Of a stretch of 64,000 nucleotides of DNA, positions 44,230 to 53,457 are shown piece by piece. The notes beneath the pieces were generated by a model, which was not told where the DNA came from, ran no database searches, and saw only the letters and a program-made list of their open reading frames with translations. Location of the stretch: contig NZ_QOHK01000001.1 in NCBI RefSeq assembly GCF_003319175.1, positions 248,001-312,000 on the forward strand, in the 5' to 3' direction. The position numbers were made by a program, and so were the translations under genes. The DNA is from Blastococcus sp. TF02-8 (GTDB taxonomy: Bacteria; Actinomycetota; Actinomycetes; Mycobacteriales; Geodermatophilaceae). Each line of letters starts with the position of its first letter. The first letter of the stretch is position 1.

Positions 44230-45444
44230 TCACCCGATGCGCTCCCCCGGCCGCAGGAGCACCGCGGCCATCGCGACGAGACCGGCGAAGCACGCCAGCA
44301 GCACCGCCTGGCCGGTCACCCCGGCCGCGAGCGCCGTTCCCACCGAGACGACCAGCGGGGGTCCCAGCAGCTGGCCCAGCGCCGACCCCTGGGTCAGCAG
44401 GCCGATCGCCGCGCCGGCCGATCGGGTGCCCGCCGACACGGCGGCCAGTGCGGCGAACAGGCTCGAGGGCACCAGGCCCCCGAGGAAGGAGAAGGTGATC
44501 GCGGCAGCGACCCGCACCCCCGCCGGGAGGTCCGGGTCGAGCACGGCCCAGGCGCCGGCCACCATCCCCGCGGAGCCGACCGGGATCACCCGCCGCAGGG
44601 CCACCCCCCGGTGCAGCAGGTAGGCCCCCAGGAAGTTCCCGGGCGCGCTGACGAGGAAGACGACGGCGCCGAGCAGGCCGGCGGTCGCCACCGAGAGGCC
44701 CGCGTCGGCGACCAGGGACGCGGGCAGCAGCCCGACGACGGCCAGGAACTGGGCCGAGTACAGCCCGAAGGCCGCGGCGATCAGCAGCACCGGGCGGGAG
44801 CGGAAGGCGGCGGCCAGCCCGCCCGCCGGCGCCCGGCCTCCTGCCCCGACCGACGGCACCCAGCGGAGCACCGCGGCGCACACGAGCGCGGCCAGGCAGG
44901 CATCGGCCACCGACGCACCGCGCCAGCCCCACAGCCCGATCGCGGGGGGTACCAGCAGTGCCGCCAGCCCCGATCCCACCGGCAGGTAGGCGCCCCAGAC
45001 GCCGGCCACGAGCCGCCGGTGCACCGGGGCGGCCACCTCCGAGAGCAGCGGTGGCGCGGCGAGGATGACCATCACCAGCCCGAGCCCCTCGCCGACCCGC
45101 GCCACGAGCAGACCGGCCAGGGAGTCCACCGCCGCGCCGCCGAGGTCGGCCGCGACGATGGCGAGCAGGCCGAGGCGCACCTGGCGACCGAAGCCCAGGG
45201 TCTGCCCCAGCCAGCCGAGCAGGACACCGCCGACGGCGCCCAGGGCGCTCACCGTGGACAGGTACCAGGCCGCCGTGGCCGGGCTCAGCCCGAACTCCTC
45301 CCGCAGCACCGGCAGCGCGGCCGAGGCACCGCCGATCTGCGCGGCAGCGACCACCCCCGCGCCCATGAGGGCGGCGACCGCCGTCCAGGCGGTCCGGGTC
45401 GTCGACGGCGTCGTGGGCTCGCCGGCTCCTTCGCTCGTGCGCAC
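44230..45444 (-). CDS. MFS transporter
   Basis: About 404 residues from GTG 45444; the open frame extends upstream without conserved sequence. Twelve hydrophobic segments; the first is AALMGAGVVAAAQIGGASAALPVLREEFGLS, and the loop 2-3 motif is GWLGQTLGFGRQVRLG. It resembles the CynX/NimT-like or general metabolite MFS branch. It lies between the liv operon and the O-demethylase gene, so uptake of an aromatic compound is possible, but no specific aromatic-acid:proton symporter motif (DGxD in the first helix) is seen. Confidence 0.8.
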   Translation of the reverse strand: MRTSEGAGEPTTPSTTRTAWTAVAALMGAGVVAAAQIGGASAALPVLREEFGLSPATAAWYLSTVSALGAVGGVLLGWLGQTLGFGRQVRLGLLAIVAADLGGAAVDSLAGLLVARVGEGLGLVMVILAAPPLLSEVAAPVHRRLVAGVWGAYLPVGSGLAALLVPPAIGLWGWRGASVADACLAALVCAAVLRWVPSVGAGGRAPAGGLAAAFRSRPVLLIAAAFGLYSAQFLAVVGLLPASLVADAGLSVATAGLLGAVVFLVSAPGNFLGAYLLHRGVALRRVIPVGSAGMVAGAWAVLDPDLPAGVRVAAAITFSFLGGLVPSSLFAALAAVSAGTRSAGAAIGLLTQGSALGQLLGPPLVVSVGTALAAGVTGQAVLLACFAGLVAMAAVLLRPGERIG

Positions 45445-45631
45445 GGGGCCACTGTCGCCGATCCCCGCCCGGGCGTCGTCCGCGCGGCCGGGACGCCCGG
45501 AGAAGTACGTCAAATGACCTGCGGACGCGGTCAACCGACGCACGCGGGACGGCCGGATCGGCCGCCACGAGGTGACGGATGGCTGTGTGCCGGACCACAT
45601 CGACGGTCCTAGGCTGCAGGCGACCGGATGA

Positions 45632-47134
<1,503 letters not shown>

Positions 47135-47167
47135 CCCCGGGCAGCACGGGATCAAGGAAGCACCGGG

Positions 47168-47208
47168 CCGGGCCCGCGCGCGCAGGAGTCCTGCGCGCGC
47201 GGGCCCGG
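47168..47208 (+). terminator. Long perfect hairpin after O-demethylase gene
   Basis: A 20-bp perfect inverted repeat with one central base (CCGGGCCCGCGCGCGCAGGA and complement), 33 bases after the stop at 47134, separates the demethylase transcript from the histidine kinase gene. Confidence 0.8.
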
Positions 47209-47316
47209 TCTCGTCCTGTGCGGGCCCCTCCGTCCGGGGGACGCCGGGCCGCGGACGCTGGGGCGTGGGTCACAATGACGCCGGTCGGACCCGCGCCGGA
47301 TGAGAGGAGACGGCCC

Positions 47317-48990
47317 GTGCAGCTGGACGTGCGGCCTCCCGCTCCCCTGCCCGACGGCGGCCTCCCGGACGACGTGTTCCAGCACGCCCCGGAAGGCCTG
47401 GCCGTCATCGACGCCGCGGCTCGCTTCGTCGAGGCGAACCCCGCCGCCCGCGCCCTGTGCGGCCTGCCGGCGGGCCCGGTGGCCGGGTCGGCCTCGCCCT
47501 TCCCACCCCCTGCCTCCCCGGGCACGTCGGTGGAGGCCTCGGTCGAGTGGACCGGGGCACCGGACGGCCGGCGGGAGTTCGCCTACCTCCTCAACCGCGT
47601 GCCCGGGCGCGAGCAGTGGGTCGTCTCCTTCCGCGACGTGACGGTCAGCCGCCGCCAGCAGCGCCGCCTGGCCGCGATCGCCACCGCGGCCGCCAGCGTG
47701 GCGACCAAGCGCTCGCTGGTCGGCACCCTGGAGGCCCTCGCCCGCGAGGTGGCGCGCGCCGACTCCCTGGCCGCCGTCCAGGTGCTCACCGTCAACTCCG
47801 CCGGCGACCGGCTGCACGTCATGGGGTCGGCCGGTTTCGTGCGGGCCCCGGACTTCTTCGACAAGCTCATGGAGTGCCGCGCCCGCGACGCACGGCTGGT
47901 CATGCTGGAGGCGCTCGAGACCCGGACGCCGGTCGTCGTCCCCGACCGCTACGAGGCGGTCATGGGCGACCCGGCCTGGGCCCCGCTGCACGAGCTCATG
48001 GGCCGGCCCCGCTGGGGCTGGTTCGCCAGCGTCCCGCTGCTGGCCCGCGGCGAGCCGGTCGGTGTGCTCAACGCCTACTTCGCCCCGGGGCAGACGGTGG
48101 GCGAGGCCGAGCTGGAGTTCCTGCTCGCGATGGCCGAGCAGGCCGCGATGGCCGTGGACCACGCCGAGCTCCTCGAGCGGGAACGGGACGTCGCCAGCCG
48201 CGAGGAGCGCCAGCGGCTGGCCCGCGACCTGCACGACTCCGTCGTCCAGCAGGTCTTCTCGATGATGATGCAGGCCCGGTCGCTCGGGGTCCTCGTGGAA
48301 CGCGGGTTGCCGCCGGCGCCGGAGAAGCTCGCGCAGGTCGCCGACGACCTGAGCACCAGCGCCGAGGACGTCCTCGCCGACCTCCGCGGCATGGTCGTGG
48401 AGCTCCGGCCGGCGACCGGCACGGGCCGGGGTCTCCCCTCGGCCCTGCGGAGCCTGCTGGACACGACCGGTGCGCGGACCGGCCTGGACACCAGCCTCGA
48501 CGTCGACGACCCGGCCGGCGAGCTGCCCGGGCTGGACGCCGACCTGCTCGAGGACGTGTACCGGATCATCGCCGAGGCGGTGCACAACAGCGTGAAGCAC
48601 GCGGGGGCCAGCACGATGCGGGTCCGGGTGGCGGTCACCTCGCACGGCAGCCGGCGCCGGCTCGTCGCCGAGGTCACCGACGACGGATGCGGTGTCGGGC
48701 ACCGGTCCGGGCCGCCCGGGGACGGCCCCCCGGCCGGGGGCTTCGGCATGACCGCGATGCGCGAGCGTGCGGCCCGCTGGGGCGGCGTCGTCCGGGTGCG
48801 GGACCGCGAACCGGGCGGCACGAGGGTGCAGCTCACCCTCCCGCTGCTCCCGTCCCTGCCCACCGGCTCCCTGCCCACCGCTCCCCTGCCCACCGCTCCC
48901 CTGCCCACCGCTCCCCTGCCCACCACTGCCCTGCCCACCGATCCCCTGCCCACCAATCCCCTGCCCGACCCCGAGGAGACCAGCCCGTGA
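47317..48990 (+). CDS. NarL-type sensor histidine kinase (PAS-GAF)
   Basis: About 557 residues from GTG 47317, chosen because AGAGGAG at 47303-47309 precedes it; ATG 47275 is an alternative. A PAS domain (about 15-130), a GAF domain (about 150-300) and a HisKA_3 dimerisation helix EERQRLARDLHDSVVQQVFSMMMQARS with the phospho-His near 306 are followed by a HATPase (AEAVHNSVKHAGAS, VTDDGCGVG). No membrane segment, so it is a cytoplasmic sensor. The last 45 residues are a PLPTA-type proline-rich repeat. Its stop overlaps the response regulator start by four bases. It sits between the O-demethylase and ring-cleavage genes and may regulate them. Confidence 0.9.
   Translation: MQLDVRPPAPLPDGGLPDDVFQHAPEGLAVIDAAARFVEANPAARALCGLPAGPVAGSASPFPPPASPGTSVEASVEWTGAPDGRREFAYLLNRVPGREQWVVSFRDVTVSRRQQRRLAAIATAAASVATKRSLVGTLEALAREVARADSLAAVQVLTVNSAGDRLHVMGSAGFVRAPDFFDKLMECRARDARLVMLEALETRTPVVVPDRYEAVMGDPAWAPLHELMGRPRWGWFASVPLLARGEPVGVLNAYFAPGQTVGEAELEFLLAMAEQAAMAVDHAELLERERDVASREERQRLARDLHDSVVQQVFSMMMQARSLGVLVERGLPPAPEKLAQVADDLSTSAEDVLADLRGMVVELRPATGTGRGLPSALRSLLDTTGARTGLDTSLDVDDPAGELPGLDADLLEDVYRIIAEAVHNSVKHAGASTMRVRVAVTSHGSRRRLVAEVTDDGCGVGHRSGPPGDGPPAGGFGMTAMRERAARWGGVVRVRDREPGGTRVQLTLPLLPSLPTGSLPTAPLPTAPLPTAPLPTTALPTDPLPTNPLPDPEETSP
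48856..48960 (+). repeat. 15-bp tandem repeat coding the kinase's proline-rich tail
   Basis: Seven copies of a 15-base unit (CTGCCCACCGCTCCC and close variants) start at 48856 and repeat every 15 bases, encoding LPTAP-type pentapeptides at the end of the histidine kinase. Confidence 0.95.
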
Positions 48991-49649
48991 CCGTTCCGCA
49001 CCCGATCCGCGTCCTGGTGGTCGACGACCACGCGGTCGTGCGGCGCGGGGTGGTGGCCTACCTCGAGGCCCTGGAGGACGTCGACGTGGCCGGCGAGGCG
49101 GGCGACGGGCAGGCCGCCGTGGACTTCCTCGCCCGCGCGTCATCGCTGGGCGAGCTCCCCGACGTCGCCCTGATGGACCTGCAGATGCCGACGATGGACG
49201 GCGTCACGGCGACCCAGGAGATCGTGCGCCGCTTCCCGGAGGTGCGGGTGGTCATCCTCACCAGCTTCGGCGAGGTGGAGCGCGTGCACGCCGCACTGGA
49301 GCGGGGCGCCTCCGGATACCTGCTCAAGGATGCCGGCCCCGCCGAGGTGCACTCCGCGCTGCGGGCCGCCGTGCGCGACGAGGTGTTCCTCGACGCCGCG
49401 GTGACCCGCCGGCTCACCCAGGAGATCCGGGCACCGCGGACCGGCCTGGGCGTGCTCACCGCCCGCGAGAAGGAAGTGCTCGTCCTCATCGCCGAGGGCC
49501 GGTCGAACAAGGACATCGCCCGGCACCTGGTGATCAGCGAGCGGACGGCCCGCACCCACGTGAGCCACCTGCTCACCAAGATGGGGCTCACCTCGCGCAC
49601 CCAGGCTGCGCTGCTCGCCGTCAAGGAGGGCCTCGTCCAGCCCCGGTGA
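48987..49649 (+). CDS. NarL/LuxR-family response regulator
   Basis: Two hundred and twenty residues from GTG 48987 (four-base overlap with the kinase). Receiver domain IRVLVVDDHAVVRRGVVAYLE with the phospho-acceptor in ALMDLQMPTMDG (Asp near 63), then a LuxR-type HTH LTAREKEVLVLIAEGRSNKDIARHLVISERTARTHVSHLLTKMGLTSRTQA. It is the partner of the adjacent PAS-GAF kinase. Targets are unknown, but the ferredoxin-ligAB-folate genes follow immediately. Confidence 0.93.
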   Translation: MTVPHPIRVLVVDDHAVVRRGVVAYLEALEDVDVAGEAGDGQAAVDFLARASSLGELPDVALMDLQMPTMDGVTATQEIVRRFPEVRVVILTSFGEVERVHAALERGASGYLLKDAGPAEVHSALRAAVRDEVFLDAAVTRRLTQEIRAPRTGLGVLTAREKEVLVLIAEGRSNKDIARHLVISERTARTHVSHLLTKMGLTSRTQAALLAVKEGLVQPR

Positions 49650-49672
49650 CCCGCCGCCGCGGCGGACCCCGC

Positions 49673-49705
49673 GTCGGATGTCGCGCCGCCGCTGCGGCAT
49701 CCGAC
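49673..49705 (+). terminator. Hairpin after response regulator
   Basis: GTCGGATG (49673-49680) and CATCCGAC (49698-49705) form an 8-bp stem enclosing a GC-rich loop, 24 bases after the stop. No T run follows, so termination is uncertain. Confidence 0.4.
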
Positions 49706-49819
49706 CGCCCCGGGGACGGTCAACCGCGTGATCCTCGCGGCTCCGGCAGCTCCTAGCGTTCCGGCCAGGAGACGGGCCGTCCCCCCGGCCGCCGTCCCCG
49801 TCGGCGGAGGGAGCAGCAC

Positions 49820-50113
49820 GTGAGCGCCCCGGAGCAGGAGCTCGCGCCGGACTGCCTCGAGATCGTCTGCGAGACCGCCGGCACCCGGCTCGTGGTGCCC
49901 CCCGGCACCTCGATCCTGGACGCGGTCCGGGCCGCCGGTCTCGCCGTCACCGCCCCCTGCGCCGACGGTCTGTGCGGGGCCTGCGAGACCTGGGTGCTCG
50001 AGGGCCGGCCCGACCACCGCGACTCCCTGCTCAGCGCCGAGGAGCGGGCCAGCGGCGAGACGATGCTCATCTGCGTCTCTCGGGCCACGACCCGGCTGGT
50101 GCTCGACCTGTAG
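49820..50113 (+). CDS. Plant-type [2Fe-2S] ferredoxin
   Basis: Ninety-seven residues from GTG 49820. The iron-sulfur ligands are in APCADGLCGACETWVLEG (C-x4-C-x2-C) and the fourth Cys in MLICVSRA. The chain matches the ferredoxin module at the C-terminus of Rieske-oxygenase reductases (VanB-like) but stands alone, without FAD/NAD domains. No oxygenase component is in the window. It may supply electrons to an oxygenase elsewhere or reactivate the Fe(II) extradiol dioxygenase, as some XylT-like ferredoxins do. It has its own -10 box, TAGCGT, at 49754-49759. Confidence 0.85.
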   Translation: MSAPEQELAPDCLEIVCETAGTRLVVPPGTSILDAVRAAGLAVTAPCADGLCGACETWVLEGRPDHRDSLLSAEERASGETMLICVSRATTRLVLDL

Positions 50114-50284
50114 CCCGGACCAGGACGTGGTCGCCCCCGGCGGCGCGGCACGCCACGACGAATGACGTAGGCCGGCCGCGCGCGTTCGGCGAGGCGGCGG
50201 TGACATCGGTCCGTTCCACCGACCCACCCCTCTCTCTAGCGTGGACGTGAGCCAGCACACTCTTCCCCGGGAGGCCCCGAGCGC

Positions 50285-51001
50285 ATGAGCACGTTCGTCC
50301 TCGTGCACGGTGCGTGGCACGGCGGGTGGTGCTGGGACCGTGTGGCCCCCCTCCTCCGGGCCGCCGGCCACGACGTCCACACCCCCACGCTGACCGGTCT
50401 CTCCGAGCGCGCGCACCTGCTGACGCCCCTGGTCGGGCTGGACACCCACGTGGAGGACGTGGTCCGGCTCGTCGACGTCCTCGGGCTCACCGACGTGGTC
50501 CTCGTCGGGCACAGCTACGCCGGCCAGGTGGTCACCGCCGTCGCCGACCGCCGGCCCGACGCGGTGGCGCGGCGGGTCCACCTCGACGCGTTCGTCGGCG
50601 ACGACGGCGAGGCCGCCCGGGACCTGCTGCCCGAGACCGTCGAGCACCACTGGGCCCAGTCCGCCGCCGAGCAGGGCTTCGGCTGGCTGGTACCGGTGCG
50701 CAAGCTGTCGGTCCTCGGCGTGACCGACCAGGCCGACGTCGACTGGCTGACCCCGAAGCTCACCCCGCACCCGTGGAAGACCTACACCGACCCCCTGCGG
50801 CTGACCGGCGCGGCCGACCGGGTGCCCGCGGCGTTCGTCGAGTGCGTCAGCTGGATGCGGGTCTTCGCGGGCCAGGCCGACCGCGCCCGCGAGCGGGGAT
50901 GGCCGGTGCACGAGCTGGAGACCGGCCACGAGGCCATGGTCACCGCGGCGCCGGAGCTCGCCGAGCTCCTGGACCGCCTGACGAAGGAGTGGGGTGCCTG
51001 A
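50285..51001 (+). CDS. Alpha/beta hydrolase, methylesterase/hydroxynitrile-lyase-like
   Basis: Two hundred and thirty-eight residues from ATG 50285; TAGCGT at 50237-50242 is a likely -10 box. FVLVHGAWHGGWCWDRVAPLLRAAGHDVHTPTLTGLSER is the opening of the SABP2/MES-like group; VLVGHSYAGQVVTAVADR carries the nucleophile Ser, and LETGHEAMVTAAPELAELL the catalytic His. It heads a run with the muconolactone-isomerase-like, ligA and ligB genes. It may hydrolyse an aromatic methyl ester feeding the pathway, or a lactone formed after ring cleavage; the latter would replace LigI, which is absent here. Confidence 0.85.
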   Translation: MSTFVLVHGAWHGGWCWDRVAPLLRAAGHDVHTPTLTGLSERAHLLTPLVGLDTHVEDVVRLVDVLGLTDVVLVGHSYAGQVVTAVADRRPDAVARRVHLDAFVGDDGEAARDLLPETVEHHWAQSAAEQGFGWLVPVRKLSVLGVTDQADVDWLTPKLTPHPWKTYTDPLRLTGAADRVPAAFVECVSWMRVFAGQADRARERGWPVHELETGHEAMVTAAPELAELLDRLTKEWGA

Positions 51002-51305
51002 GATGGAGTTCCTGGTCCGGTCGGAGAACCGGCTGCCCGCCGACACCCCCGCCGAGCGCCGCGAGGAGCTGCGCGCCGGTGAGCGCACGCGCGCCATGGA
51101 GCTGCGCGCCGAGGGCGTCCTCAAGCGGCTGTGGCGGGTGCCCGGCCGCAACGCCACCATCGGGCTCTACGAGGCCGAGGACCCGGCCGCGCTGCACGAC
51201 GCGCTGATGTCGCTGCCCATGGCCCCGTGGCTCGACGTGCACGTCGAGGCGCTGGCTCTGCACCCCCAGGAACGAGCCATCTCCGACCAGGAGCGGACGT
51301 CGTGA
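50994..51305 (+). CDS. Muconolactone delta-isomerase-like protein
   Basis: One hundred and three residues from GTG 50994, preferred over ATG 51003 because AAGGAG at 50984-50989 lies four bases upstream. MEFLVRSENRLPADTPAERREELRAGERTRAMELRAEGVLKRLWRVPGRNATIGLYEAEDPAALHDALMSLPM is the ferredoxin-like fold of the muconolactone isomerase family. In the ortho-cleavage pathway the enzyme shifts a lactone double bond; here, beside LigAB and a hydrolase, it may isomerise a lactone or keto-enol intermediate of meta cleavage. It overlaps both its neighbours' ends, indicating one operon. Confidence 0.82.
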   Translation: MPEMEFLVRSENRLPADTPAERREELRAGERTRAMELRAEGVLKRLWRVPGRNATIGLYEAEDPAALHDALMSLPMAPWLDVHVEALALHPQERAISDQERTS

Positions 51306-51337
51306 CGGCCGCCCCCACCCTGACCGAGGGGACCCCG

Positions 51338-51706
51338 ATGAGCAGCTCCGAGGCCGGCGGCCGGATCGACGTGCCAGGCACGCCGATCTTCGACGGGCAG
51401 ACCAGCCGGCGCGGACTGCGCCTGAACAAGATGCTCATGAGCTTCCGCTCGGCGGACAACCGCGAGCGCTTCACCGCCGACGAGGCCGCCTACTGCGCCG
51501 AGTTCGGGCTGGCGCCCGAGCAGACGCAGGCCGTCCTCGACCGGGACTGGACGGCGATGATCGACCTCGGCGGCAGCATCTTCTACGTCTACAAGCTGGC
51601 CATGATGGACGGCCGCTCGATGCAGTACCTCGGTGGCGTGTTCACCGGCATGACCGAGGAGGAGTTCCAGGCGGAGCTGCGAGCGGGAGGTCGCCGGCAT
51701 GGCTGA
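51338..51706 (+). CDS. ligA: Protocatechuate/gallate 4,5-dioxygenase alpha subunit
   Basis: One hundred and twenty-two residues from ATG 51338 (GAGGGG six bases upstream); GTG 51302, coupled to the previous stop, would add 12 residues. The LigA helical fold is recognisable: FDGQTSRRGLRLNKMLMSFRSADNRERFTADEAAYCAEFGLAPEQTQAVLDRDW and LGGSIFYVYKLAMMDGRSMQYLGGVFTGMTEEEF. LigA covers the active site of LigB and fixes the substrate carboxylate. The 3' end overlaps ligB by eight bases. Confidence 0.92.
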   Translation: MSSSEAGGRIDVPGTPIFDGQTSRRGLRLNKMLMSFRSADNRERFTADEAAYCAEFGLAPEQTQAVLDRDWTAMIDLGGSIFYVYKLAMMDGRSMQYLGGVFTGMTEEEFQAELRAGGRRHG

Positions 51707-52547
51707 GGTGCTGTGGGGACTGGCGACGTCGCACGTGCCCTCGATCGGCGCGGCGATGGACCGCGGCAAGACCGAGGACCCGGCCTGGAAGGACCTCTTC
51801 GACGGGTACGCCCCGGCGCGCGCGTGGCTGGCGGAGCACAGGCCGGACGTGGCGATCGTCGTCTACAACGACCACGCCAACGGGCTGGACCTCGACATCG
51901 TGCCGACGTTCGGCATCGGCACCGCCGACTCATACCGCGTGGCCGACGAGGGCTACGGCCCCCGCCAGGTGCCCGACGTGATCGGGGACCCCGACCTCTC
52001 CCTGCACCTGCTGGAGAGCCTGATCGACGAGGGCTTCGACCTCACCGTGTTCCAGGAGCTGGAGGTCGACCACGGCCTGACCGTGCCGCTCTCGGTCTGG
52101 ACGCCGGACCCCGGCGACGCCTGGCCCTGCCCCGTGGTGCCGATCCTGGTCAACGTCATCCAGTACCCGCAGCCCACGGCGGCGCGCTGCTACGCGCTGG
52201 GGCAGGCGCTGGGCCGGGCGATCGCCTCCTACCGGGAGGACGTCACCGTCGGCATCCTCGGCACCGGCGGGATGTCCCACCAGCTGGCGGGGTCGCGCGC
52301 CGGGTTCATCAACCCCGAGTTCGACGCCATGTGGCTGGAGAAGATCGAGACCGACCCGTCGGCGCTCGCCTCGCTCAGCCGCGAGGAGCTCATCCGCCAG
52401 GCCGGCTCCGAGGGCATCGAGCTGATCATGTGGCTGATCATGCGCGGCGCGATGAACCCGCGGGTCAGCACGGTGCACAAGCACTACTTCCTCCCGGCGT
52501 CGAACACCGCGGCCGGGATCGCGCTCCTCGACAACCGGCCCGGCTGA
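51699..52547 (+). CDS. ligB: Extradiol dioxygenase beta subunit, LigB type
   Basis: Two hundred and eighty-two residues from ATG 51699. LigB-fold features: WGLATSHVPSIGAAMDRG with the first metal His, VVYNDHANGLDLDIVPTFGIG with the second, DLTVFQELEVDHGLTVP with the ligand Glu/His region, and VGILGTGGMSHQLAGSRAGFINPEFDAMWLEKI. It is the Fe(II) catalytic subunit opening protocatechuate, gallate or 3-O-methylgallate between C4 and C5. No LigC or LigI is visible, so gallate, whose cleavage product feeds LigU/LigJ directly, is the economical substrate guess. Confidence 0.92.
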   Translation: MAEVLWGLATSHVPSIGAAMDRGKTEDPAWKDLFDGYAPARAWLAEHRPDVAIVVYNDHANGLDLDIVPTFGIGTADSYRVADEGYGPRQVPDVIGDPDLSLHLLESLIDEGFDLTVFQELEVDHGLTVPLSVWTPDPGDAWPCPVVPILVNVIQYPQPTAARCYALGQALGRAIASYREDVTVGILGTGGMSHQLAGSRAGFINPEFDAMWLEKIETDPSALASLSREELIRQAGSEGIELIMWLIMRGAMNPRVSTVHKHYFLPASNTAAGIALLDNRPG

Positions 52548-52593
52548 GCGCCGGCGCACGCGTTCCTCCCCCTCCGCACGAGAGAAGGCCACC

Positions 52594-53457
52594 GTGAACC
52601 GCGCTCTCACCGTCCGCGACCCGAGCACCCGCGCCTCGCTGCGGCAGACCTTCCAGACCCTCGGGTACGAGGTCATCCCGTTCAAGAAGACCCAGGAGCA
52701 GGTCCTCCAGCACGTGCCGACCGACGTCCGGCTGACCGTGACCGCCTCCCCGGCCAAGGGCCAGGACGCCACGATCGACCTCACCGTCGCGCTGGCCGGG
52801 CACGGCTACACGGTCGCCCCGCACCTGTCGGCGCAACAGGTCCGCGACCGCTCGCACCTGGCCGACATCGTCGCCCGCTGCCGCGAGGCCGGCGTGACCG
52901 ACGTCTTCGTCATCGGCGGTGACCCCACCGAGACCCCGACCGAGTTCAAGGACGCGCACGCGCTCCTGGTGGCCCTGCACGAGCTGGACCACGGCTTCAC
53001 CGACATCGGCATCGGCGGCCACCCCGAGGGGCACCCGAGCGTCGGCGAGGACGTGCTCTTCCAGGCGCTCGAGGCCAAGGCCGCCCTCGCCCACCACATC
53101 ACCACCCAGATCGTCTTCGACCCGGCGGTCATCCTGCGCTGGGCCCGCGAGCTGAAGCGCCGCGGCATCGACCTCCCGGTGCACGTCGGCGTACCCGGCG
53201 CGGTCAGCAGGCAGAAGCTGCTCCGTGTCTCCGGCGGGCTGGGCATCGGCGAGTCGGCGAAGTTCCTCAAGAAGCAGCAGACCCTGCTCTGGCGGTTCTT
53301 CGTGCCCGGCGGCTACGACCCGTCGAAGATCATCCGGGGGCTGGCCCCCCACCTGGGCAAGCCGGACAACGGGCTGGCAGGCTTCCACGTGTTCACCTTC
53401 AACGACCTCGAACCGACCGAGGAATGGCGGACCCGGACGTTGCGGAACCTGGCCTGA
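52594..53457 (+). CDS. metF: Methylenetetrahydrofolate reductase-like protein
   Basis: Two hundred and eighty-seven residues from GTG 52594. The TIM barrel of MTHFR is seen in VRLTVTASPAKGQDATIDLTVALAGHGYTVAPHLSAQQVRDRSHLADIVARCREAGVTDVFVIGGDP, with the FAD-binding IGGD motif, and GIGGHPEGHPS and QIVFDPAVILRWARELKRRGIDLPVHVGVPG. It stands 46 bases after ligB and one base overlaps folD. In aromatic demethylation it would run in the oxidising direction, from 5-methyl-THF to 5,10-methylene-THF, as the MetF beside ligM does in Sphingobium. A role in methionine synthesis is the alternative. Confidence 0.9.
   Translation: MNRALTVRDPSTRASLRQTFQTLGYEVIPFKKTQEQVLQHVPTDVRLTVTASPAKGQDATIDLTVALAGHGYTVAPHLSAQQVRDRSHLADIVARCREAGVTDVFVIGGDPTETPTEFKDAHALLVALHELDHGFTDIGIGGHPEGHPSVGEDVLFQALEAKAALAHHITTQIVFDPAVILRWARELKRRGIDLPVHVGVPGAVSRQKLLRVSGGLGIGESAKFLKKQQTLLWRFFVPGGYDPSKIIRGLAPHLGKPDNGLAGFHVFTFNDLEPTEEWRTRTLRNLA

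Noticed and set aside
48856-48960. Short direct repeats that could be mistaken for a CRISPR array
   Set aside because: The units are contiguous without spacers, keep the reading frame and encode a proline-rich tail.
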